NCBI GenBank assembly: GCA_028876695.1
Contig: JAGWRH010000151.1
Coordinates: 1-7,347 of the forward strand
Source of the DNA: Acidobacteriota bacterium
GTDB lineage: Bacteria; Acidobacteriota; Terriglobia; Acidiferrales; UBA7541
Direction: 5' to 3'
Length of the DNA: 7,347 bases
The position numbers were made by a program, and so were the translations under genes. The notes under the pieces are model-generated. The model searched no databases. It saw only the letters and a program-made list of their open reading frames with translations, and was not told the origin of the DNA. How positions within the stretch are numbered: the stretch's first letter is position 1; each line of letters opens with the position of its first letter. Positions 1-5,561 of the stretch are shown in pieces.

Positions 1-117
1 AACTCCGCGTGCCTGCCGCCGGTGAAGATTCCGGTGGACGTACCGGTGGATGTAGCAGCCGCGGGCGCATCGAGCCATCCCGCGAACCGGCAGATTTTCT
101 CGAAGCCGGGACTGTAA
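1..117 (+). CDS. C-terminal end of an unrecognised protein (5' end outside window)
   Basis: Frame 1 is open from the window edge to a TAA at 115-117, giving 38 residues that end in QIFSKPGL. I do not recognise the family. The visible part is low in complexity: a short run of Pro-Val repeats (residues 7-18), then an Ala/Ser-rich stretch and a basic tail, which looks like a flexible C-terminus rather than a folded domain. This frame was chosen because a strong intrinsic terminator starts 28 bases after its stop codon. The competing frame 3 stays open through that terminator into the 3' end of gltX, so it is unlikely to be coding. The gene converges on gltX. Its function cannot be given from this fragment. 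Confidence 0.55.
   Translation, partial: NSACLPPVKIPVDVPVDVAAAGASSHPANRQIFSKPGL
19..54 (+). repeat. Three 12-bp tandem units coding for Pro-Val-x-Val/Ile
   Basis: Three consecutive 12-base units (19-30, 31-42, 43-54) encode PVKI, PVDV and PVDV. The last two differ at one base; the first is more diverged. The unit is a whole number of codons, so copy number can change without a frameshift. It lies in the unrecognised partial gene. Confidence 0.6.
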
Positions 118-145
118 TCCACAGGCTGAAATTTGTAATATTGTG

Positions 146-176
146 GGCCGAAGCCAAATGGCTTCGGCCTTTTTTT
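146..176 (+). terminator. Strong intrinsic (Rho-independent) terminator
   Basis: A perfect 10-bp GC-rich stem (GGCCGAAGCC at 146-155, GGCTTCGGCC at 160-169) closes an AAAT tetraloop and is followed directly by seven Ts (170-176). It lies 28 bases after the TAA of the leftward-truncated gene and should end that transcript. Read on the minus strand, the stem is followed only by mixed AT-rich sequence, so any role in ending gltX transcription would be weaker. Confidence 0.93.
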
Positions 177-213
177 CGCGCGAAGGCTCTGCCGGAACAC
201 GCCGTGCGCTCGG

Positions 214-1707
214 CTAGGGCGCGGAGAGGGCCGGAAGCGCGCGGCGAATGCGGCTCGCGACGCGGTCCTGACCTAAAATCACCATTGACTCGAACAGCGG
301 CGGAGCGACGGCGCGACCCAGGATCGCGACGCGCGTGGCGTTGATCAACAGGCCGGCTTTCACGCCTTCGGCGGAGGCAAGCTGGCGCAGCGCGGCGTCG
401 CAGGCATCGTGGTTCCATTCCGGCAAGGCCGCGAGCGCGTCCGCGAGCTTTCCGAGCATGCCCGGGAGACGCTCGTCTTTCCAGAATTTGGCGCGGGCCT
501 CGGGCTCGAAATCGAAATCGTCGGTGAAAAATCCGCGCGACCAGGTGGTGAAATCCTGCAGGAAGCGCGTGCGGGGGCGAATCAAATCGACGGCGCGCGC
601 GAACCATCCCGGATCGGCCGCGGCTTGCGACCCATTCCACAGATTTGCGCGCCGCAGTTCATCCGCCACGCAGGGGAGCAGGTCCTCGATCGGCAGCTTC
701 TGCAGGTACTGCGTATTGAACCATTCGAGCTTAGGGCGGTCGAAGATCGCGTTGGTGCGGCTGACGCCCGCCAGCGAAAACCGCTCCATCAATTCGCTGG
801 TCCGCAGGAATTCGGAATCATCTCCGGGGGACCAGCCCAGCAGCGCCAGGAAGTTGCGGAACGCTTCGGGCAGGAATCCTTCGTCGGCGTAGGAACTGAC
901 GCTGGTAGCGCCGTGGCGTTTCGAGAGGCGCGTGCGGTCTGGGCCGAGGATCAGCGGCACATGGGCGAAGATGGGCGGCTCGGCGCCCAGCGCGCGGTAC
1001 AGCAGAACCTGCTTCGGCGTGTTCGACAGGTGATCGGCGCCGCGAATCACGTGCGTGATGCGCATGTCGAGATCGTCAACCACCACGCTCAGTTGGTATG
1101 TAGGCAGGCCGTTCGAGCGCAGCAGCACGAAATCCTCGATCTCCGCGTTTTGCACCTCGCGCGAGCCGAAAACGGCGTCCTCAAACGTGGTGGCGCCGAT
1201 GCGCGGAATACCGAAGCGAATCGCGGCGGGGACGCCCTCGCGCTCTCGGGCAGCGCGATCGGCTTCGGACATTTCGCGGCAGGGGCAAGCGACGTTTTTC
1301 CTGGTTTTCGGTCCCTCGTCATCGCCCTCGCCTTCCTGCTCTTCTTCGGAATCGGCGGCTGGCGCGGCGTCCGCCCCCGCGTAGGAGCTGGCCTTGCAAT
1401 AACAGGCGTACGCAGCGCCGCTGACCAGCAACCGCTTTGCCTCGGAACGGTACATATCCAGGCGCTGCGACTGGAAATACGGGCCTTCGTCCCACTCAAT
1501 CCCGAGCCACTTCAGCCCGGCAAGGATCCCATCGACGAGTTCGGGGCGGTTGCGCTCTACGTCCGTATCTTCGATGCGCAGCAGCATCGTGCCGCGTTCA
1601 CGCCGGGCGTAGAGCCAGTTGAAAAGGGCCGTGCGCGCTCCGCCTACGTGGAGATAGCCGGTCGGCGAAGGCGCGAAGCGAACGCGCGGCTGATTGGTGC
1701 GGTCCAT
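214..1707 (-). CDS. gltX: Glutamyl-tRNA synthetase (GltX), class I
   Basis: It charges tRNA-Glu with glutamate using ATP, in the cytoplasm. The 497-residue protein is a little longer than the usual ~470. The class I HIGH motif appears as HVGG (20-23) inside SPTGYLHVGGART; LRIEDTD lies at 43-49; the KMSKS loop is RLSKR (260-264), the usual GluRS form. A zinc-ribbon-like pair, C102-Y-C104 and C141-P-C143, is split by a strongly acidic insert (about 118-132), which explains most of the extra length. The common RGEDH segment reads RGADH (222-226). The helical anticodon-binding region fills about 330-497, with the typical end RVAILGRAVAPPLFE. The ATG start has GGGAG (1712-1716 on the plus strand) four bases upstream. 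It is transcribed divergently from the c-di-GMP gene. Whether it is discriminating or also charges tRNA-Gln cannot be told by eye. Confidence 0.97.
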   Translation of the reverse strand: MDRTNQPRVRFAPSPTGYLHVGGARTALFNWLYARRERGTMLLRIEDTDVERNRPELVDGILAGLKWLGIEWDEGPYFQSQRLDMYRSEAKRLLVSGAAYACYCKASSYAGADAAPAADSEEEQEGEGDDEGPKTRKNVACPCREMSEADRAAREREGVPAAIRFGIPRIGATTFEDAVFGSREVQNAEIEDFVLLRSNGLPTYQLSVVVDDLDMRITHVIRGADHLSNTPKQVLLYRALGAEPPIFAHVPLILGPDRTRLSKRHGATSVSSYADEGFLPEAFRNFLALLGWSPGDDSEFLRTSELMERFSLAGVSRTNAIFDRPKLEWFNTQYLQKLPIEDLLPCVADELRRANLWNGSQAAADPGWFARAVDLIRPRTRFLQDFTTWSRGFFTDDFDFEPEARAKFWKDERLPGMLGKLADALAALPEWNHDACDAALRQLASAEGVKAGLLINATRVAILGRAVAPPLFESMVILGQDRVASRIRRALPALSAP

Positions 1708-1740
1708 AAGACTCCCGGTCGCGTAATGGCGAAACCAAGT

Positions 1741-1769
1741 ATCTTAGCGAAAGCACCGCCTGAAATCGA
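1741..1769 (-). promoter_or_regulatory. Weak candidate promoter for gltX
   Basis: On the minus strand a -10-like TAAGAT (plus 1741-1746; four of six matches to TATAAT) lies 33 bases from the gltX ATG. A poor -35-like TCGATT (plus 1764-1769; three of six) sits 17 bases further upstream. Position is sensible, but the -35 match is weak and this could be chance. Confidence 0.25.
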
Positions 1770-1781
1770 CGGGATCTCGTC

Positions 1782-1799
1782 CCCAGGGCCGGACCTGGG
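1782..1799. repeat. Perfect 6-bp inverted repeat, CCCAGG-N6-CCTGGG
   Basis: The arms at 1782-1787 and 1794-1799 are exact reverse complements around GCCGGA. Such an 18-bp dyad could be a dimeric regulator site or a small hairpin. It lies about 24 bases upstream of the candidate rightward -35 and about 75 bases upstream of the gltX start. No T-run follows on either strand, so it is not a terminator. Confidence 0.45.
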
Positions 1800-1810
1800 C
1801 GGCCGGCAGT

Positions 1811-1837
1811 ACCCGAGTACCGTTGACCCGAGTGCCG
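1811..1837. repeat. Two 12-bp direct repeats, ACCCGAGTRCCG, 15 bp apart
   Basis: ACCCGAGTACCG (1811-1822) and ACCCGAGTGCCG (1826-1837) differ at one base and start 15 bp apart. The first copy also sits in a GTAC-CCGA-GTAC dyad (1809-1820). The second overlaps the end of the candidate -35 TTGACC. Tandem similar sites over a -35 are what an operator often looks like, but no regulator is encoded nearby and the assignment is inference. Confidence 0.5.
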
Positions 1838-1851
1838 CAGATGAATAGCAT
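1823..1851 (+). promoter_or_regulatory. Candidate sigma70-type promoter for the GGDEF/HD-GYP gene
   Basis: TTGACC (1823-1828; five of six matches to TTGACA) is followed after exactly 17 bases by TAGCAT (1846-1851; four of six to TATAAT). Transcription would start near 1858 and leave a leader of about 170 bases before the TTG start at 2026. The spacing is ideal, but one such match in over 300 bases can occur by chance. Confidence 0.4.
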
Positions 1852-2014
1852 GGCCCCCAGAAAGGCGCGACTCTTGCGGAGGAAACGGCAACCCAGCTTG
1901 CGATATAGCGTTGGTGCGCCTGGAGTTGACCCTCCCGAAACTTCCCTGCATCGCGTCGAAGCAACCCGCCGGTTTTCTGATATCCTCTGCGGAAGTGTCT
2001 GTACAGCAATCCAT

Positions 2015-2018
2015 GGAG
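2015..2018 (+). promoter_or_regulatory. Shine-Dalgarno GGAG that supports a TTG start
   Basis: GGAG lies seven bases upstream of TTG at 2026. The next in-frame ATG (residue 44) lies inside the second membrane helix and would remove the first helix, so the TTG is the best start. The nearby ATG at 2013 is out of frame. Confidence 0.7.
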
Positions 2019-2025
2019 CTTTGAG

Positions 2026-5000
2026 TTGAACGTCCACGCAATCGTCGTGCAGACGGTGGAGATCGGCGCGCTGCTGCTCGCTTCGTTCTTCCTGTTTCTC
2101 TACCGGCGCAAGCGCCAGGATTATCTGCTGGCCTGGGCGGTCGCGTGGTTCTTGATGGCGCTGTTCTTCTTCGCGCGAATCGCCGTGGCATACATGCCGG
2201 ATGGCGCTGCCAAGCTCTGGTACCGGACGTTCGACGAGATGCTGGTAATGGTTTCGGCTCTGGCGTTCTACTGCGCGGCGAGATTGTACGTCCGCGTTTC
2301 GGTTCCTTACCGGCTGTTAGGCGTGGCCGCGGCGCTGTGCGCGGTTTGGGCCGGCATGCATGTCCGTGGCCTGACGACGGTGAATATCGGACTGGGTGTG
2401 GGCCTGATGTTTCTGCTCATTGGCCAGACATTCTGGAGCGAAGGTCACCGGCAGGAGGCCCGCGCGGACATTCTGCTCGGGATCACGTTCCTGGCGTGGG
2501 GATTGCTCTTCATCACCATGGTCTTTCAGCCCCGCATCTCTTTCCTGCGCGGTCAGGATCTACTTCCGCTGATGCTGCTCCCGGAAATGTTCACCTGCGT
2601 GCTGATGGTGATGACGGTTTACGAAGATGAACGGCGCCGCGTCGAGCGCGACATGCTGGCGCTTTCGAATCTCAACCTGGCCACGTCGAGTTTCGTCGGC
2701 GCGGAAATTCAGAAGATGCTGGCGCAGGCGCTCGATCGCGTATTGAGCGTGGCGCGCATACCCTCCGGCGCGCTGTGCATGCGCTACGGCGAATCGGACG
2801 GGCCCACCTCCGTGATGGTCACCGGCCTGGAGGATAGCTTCTGCCGCTCGCTGCAGGAGGGCGATCTCGATTCCTATGTGGTGAACCTGGTGGCGCGCCT
2901 GGGCGGCCTGGTGGTCCTGCGGGACCTGGCGCGCGACGCCGACTGGGAAGCGCTGGAAAAGGAGCCGTCGTTCGGCCGGCTTCGCCGCGTGCTGCTGGAC
3001 CAGCGGCTGCGCACCGTGGTGGGCATCAGCCTGCAAACCAAGCAGCGCGTGTTCGGAGTGCTGCTGCTGGGTACCAGCGAGACGCGCAGCTTCACCGCCG
3101 CGGAACGCCGCCTATTGCTGGCGCTCGGCCACCAGATTGGCATGGCCGTCGAAAACAGCTACCTCGTGCAGCAAAGCTCTCGCCGCAGCGAGGAGCTGCA
3201 CATCCTCAACGAAATCGGCTGCGCGCTCAACTCCACGCTCGACCTGAACGCGCTGCTCGAGCGCATTTGCACGGAGATGCGCCGGGTGGTGGACGCCAAC
3301 AGCTTTTTCATCGCTTTCTACGAGCCGGGCGCGCCGGAAGTTCGCTTCGAAATCGAAGTCACCGATTCGGAGCGCCAGCCGAAGCGCGCGCGTCCCTGCG
3401 GCAATCACATGGTTGAGTACATCGTGCGTTCCGCGCAGCCTCTGCTGATTCGTGACCATTTTGCCGAGGAAACGCGCCGCCTGGGCTTCGAGACAATGCG
3501 CCAAGTGGGATCCATTTGCGCCGTTCCGCTGATCGTGTACGAGCGGCCCATCGGGGTGATGGTGGCGCACAGCATGAAGGAGAGAGTGTTCGATGATGGG
3601 CACGTGGAAATCCTGCGCGTGCTGGCCAGCGAAGCAAGCATCGCCATCGAGAACGCGCGACTTTTCGCCGAGGAGCAAAAGAAGGCGCATCAGTTGCAGC
3701 TCATCAACAGCGTCACGGGTCACGCCATCGATACGCTCGATCCCACCGAAATGCTCTCGAAGATCGTGGCGGAAATGGAAAGCCACCTCGGCTACGACCA
3801 TATCGGCATTGCGCTGCTCGATTACTCGGCGAAGGAACTGGTGATCCAGGCCGAAGCGGGCTCGAGGCGCGACGCGCTTGGCCGCCGCGTCGCATTGGAC
3901 GACGGCCTGATCGGGCACGTGGCGCGCTCGGGGCAGATCGGCGTGGTCCGCAATCGCGATGCCGCCTCGCCGCGGCTGGTGCTGGCGGACTCGGTCGCCT
4001 CCGTGGCGTTGCCGATCAGCTATGCCGAAAAGTTTCTCGGAGTGCTCTACGTTGAATCCGCCGTGCCGCGCGAATTTCCCGAACAGGAAATCACCCTGCT
4101 GCGCACCTTGGCCGATCTCTTCGCCGGCGCGCTGCAAAACGCGCTGACGTTCCAGAGAGCGCAGGAACAGGCCATCACCGACGGCCTCACGGGCGTCAAG
4201 ACGCACCGCTTCCTCATGGAAGCGCTCTCGTCCGAATGGAAGCGCTCCACGCGCGCGAACCGCCCGTTCGCGCTGGCGCTGATGGACCTCGACCGCTTCA
4301 AATTCGTCAACGATTTCTACGGGCACCTGGAAGGAGACGTGGTGCTGCAGCGCGTGGGCCACATCCTCGAAGAGCACTGCCGGCGCTCGGACGTGGTGGC
4401 GCGCTACGGCGGCGACGAATTCGTGATTCTCATGCCCGAGGCCACCGTCGAGCAGGCGCGCCAGCTTGCCAACAAGCTGCGAACCTGGATCGCTTCCGAT
4501 TCGCTGCTGCGCGATAAGAACGTCACCGCCAGCTTCGGCATTGCCGCGTTCCCGGTCCACGGCTCCACGCCGCAGGAATTGATCCAGGTAGCCGACTCAT
4601 CGATGTACCTCTCGAAGCATCAGGGCGGCAATTCCGTCTCCAGCTCCGAACAGGGCGATCCCACGGACCGCAAGCGCTGGAAGAAAGACGTGCTCGAAGC
4701 CTATCTCGGCGTCACCCTTAAGCGCCTGTTTTCCACCGGTCCCGAAGCCTTCGACGAAATCTACCGGCGGCTCGAGCACTTCACGCGTTCACTCGAGGAA
4801 CAAGGCGGCAACGGGAACGGCGAGGGTCTGCCGCCGGCCGTCGTCGAAACCGTCACTTCTCTCGCGCTCGCGATCGATGCCAAAGATCACTACACCCAGG
4901 GCCACTCGCAGAAAGTTTCCACCTACGCAGCCATGATCGCCGAAGCCCTGGGCATGCCTGCCGAAGAAATCGAGGAAATCCGGCTGGCTGGCTTGCTGCA

Positions 5001-5448
5001 CGACATCGGCAAGGTCGGCATTCCCGAATTGATCCTCAACAAATCCGGCCCGCTCGATGCCTGCGAGTGGGACACCATGAAGACGCATACCGACCTCGGC
5101 GCGCGTATTCTGGAACCGCTGAAAACCATGGCGCGCATTCGCCTGATGGTGCGGCACCATCACGAGTTTTACGACGGCTCCGGCTACCCCGACCGCCTGC
5201 AAGGCCAGAATATCCCGCACGGCGCGCGCGTGATCGCCATCGCCGACGCCTACGACACCATCACGTCGGCGCGCACCTACAAGCGCGCGCGGACCGCCGA
5301 AGACGCCTTCGCCGAACTCGAACGCTGCGCCGCGAATCAGTTCGATCCGGAAATGGTGCGCATCTTTGTCGAAATGATGCGCCGCGCCCCGCGGCCCACT
5401 ATCGAAGCCACTGTCGGCGCCTCCCGCGGCATAGACCTCCGCCTGTAG
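2026..5448 (+). CDS. Membrane c-di-GMP receptor enzyme: 7TM, three GAF, GGDEF and HD-GYP domains
   Basis: This 1140-residue protein probably senses a signal and sets the cyclic di-GMP level. Seven hydrophobic helices (about 5-26, 33-56, 69-88, 96-112, 117-136, 148-167, 178-199) form the N-terminus; basic loops such as RRKR (27-30) put the N-terminus outside and the rest in the cytoplasm. Three GAF domains follow (about 222-380, 395-547, 560-708), joined by helical linkers. GGDEF domain (about 716-866): DLDRFKFVND at 754-763, GGDEF at 795-799, and an RxxD inhibitory site (R786, D789). D771 is the aspartate typical of GTP-using diguanylate cyclases; Hypr cyclases have serine there. HD-GYP domain (about 938-1120): H960, HDIGK (992-996), H1021, HHH (1044-1046), GYP (1053-1055), D1074. 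Both enzyme sites look intact, so it may be bifunctional. The GAF ligands and the membrane signal are unknown. It is a single gene with its own leader. Confidence 0.93.
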   Translation: MNVHAIVVQTVEIGALLLASFFLFLYRRKRQDYLLAWAVAWFLMALFFFARIAVAYMPDGAAKLWYRTFDEMLVMVSALAFYCAARLYVRVSVPYRLLGVAAALCAVWAGMHVRGLTTVNIGLGVGLMFLLIGQTFWSEGHRQEARADILLGITFLAWGLLFITMVFQPRISFLRGQDLLPLMLLPEMFTCVLMVMTVYEDERRRVERDMLALSNLNLATSSFVGAEIQKMLAQALDRVLSVARIPSGALCMRYGESDGPTSVMVTGLEDSFCRSLQEGDLDSYVVNLVARLGGLVVLRDLARDADWEALEKEPSFGRLRRVLLDQRLRTVVGISLQTKQRVFGVLLLGTSETRSFTAAERRLLLALGHQIGMAVENSYLVQQSSRRSEELHILNEIGCALNSTLDLNALLERICTEMRRVVDANSFFIAFYEPGAPEVRFEIEVTDSERQPKRARPCGNHMVEYIVRSAQPLLIRDHFAEETRRLGFETMRQVGSICAVPLIVYERPIGVMVAHSMKERVFDDGHVEILRVLASEASIAIENARLFAEEQKKAHQLQLINSVTGHAIDTLDPTEMLSKIVAEMESHLGYDHIGIALLDYSAKELVIQAEAGSRRDALGRRVALDDGLIGHVARSGQIGVVRNRDAASPRLVLADSVASVALPISYAEKFLGVLYVESAVPREFPEQEITLLRTLADLFAGALQNALTFQRAQEQAITDGLTGVKTHRFLMEALSSEWKRSTRANRPFALALMDLDRFKFVNDFYGHLEGDVVLQRVGHILEEHCRRSDVVARYGGDEFVILMPEATVEQARQLANKLRTWIASDSLLRDKNVTASFGIAAFPVHGSTPQELIQVADSSMYLSKHQGGNSVSSSEQGDPTDRKRWKKDVLEAYLGVTLKRLFSTGPEAFDEIYRRLEHFTRSLEEQGGNGNGEGLPPAVVETVTSLALAIDAKDHYTQGHSQKVSTYAAMIAEALGMPAEEIEEIRLAGLLHDIGKVGIPELILNKSGPLDACEWDTMKTHTDLGARILEPLKTMARIRLMVRHHHEFYDGSGYPDRLQGQNIPHGARVIAIADAYDTITSARTYKRARTAEDAFAELERCAANQFDPEMVRIFVEMMRRAPRPTIEATVGASRGIDLRL

Positions 5449-5485
5449 CCAGCAGACGACCAACACCAGAATGGGCATGCCGAAG

Positions 5486-5509
5486 AGGCATCCGCCTGGG
5501 CAGATGCCT
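5486..5509. other. Hairpin in the convergent gap, possible weak terminator
   Basis: AGGCATC (5486-5492) pairs with GATGCCT (5503-5509) around a 10-base loop. It lies between the converging stops of the c-di-GMP gene and the ThyX-like gene, where a two-way terminator is expected. Neither strand shows a T-run after the stem, so intrinsic termination is doubtful; this is the only clear structure in the 113-base gap. Confidence 0.25.
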
Positions 5510-5561
5510 TGAAGAATCGCTCTATAGGGGATTAAACAGCGAGCGTTACGATGTGCGCGGC

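Larger units (their letters stand above)
1708..2025. other. Divergent intergenic region between gltX and the GGDEF/HD-GYP gene
   Basis: This 318-base stretch must hold promoters for both divergent genes. I see an inverted repeat (1782-1799), a pair of direct repeats (1811-1822 and 1826-1837), a candidate rightward promoter (1823-1851), a weaker leftward one (1741-1769) and a Shine-Dalgarno site at its right end. I found no tRNA-like T-loop on either strand. Several open frames cross it, but none resembles a protein I know and all overlap the flanking genes, so I read it as non-coding. A 5' leader of about 170 bases would precede the rightward gene; I recognise no riboswitch in it. Confidence 0.7.

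Noticed and set aside
9..344. Plus-strand open frame crossing the left-edge terminator into gltX
   Set aside because: It reads straight through a strong intrinsic terminator and overlaps the 3' end of gltX. The frame that stops at 117, just before the terminator, is a better coding candidate.
409..1848. A 479-codon open frame on the plus strand opposite gltX
   Set aside because: It mirrors gltX almost end to end and resembles no protein family. Long antisense frames are common in GC-rich genes, while gltX itself is unmistakable.
1708..2025. tRNA or riboswitch between gltX and the c-di-GMP gene
   Set aside because: I looked for a T-loop, an acceptor stem and known aptamer motifs on both strands and saw none.
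1598..2191. Minus-strand open frames spanning the divergent intergenic region
   Set aside because: They overlap the starts of both flanking genes, are Arg/Pro-rich and show no known motif.
4393..4440. Hypr-type GGDEF domain making cGAMP
   Set aside because: The specificity position corresponding to Asp344 of PleD is aspartate here (D771), not serine, so an ordinary c-di-GMP cyclase is favoured.
3112..4560. A 482-codon open frame on the minus strand opposite the GAF/GGDEF region
   Set aside because: The translation is rich in His, Arg, Gln and Ala with no recognisable motif, which is typical of the complement of a GC-rich gene. The plus-strand frame has clear domains throughout.
5449..5561. 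Strong bidirectional terminator between the convergent genes
   Set aside because: The only clear hairpin (5486-5509) lacks a T-run on either strand, so I list it only as a weak structural candidate.
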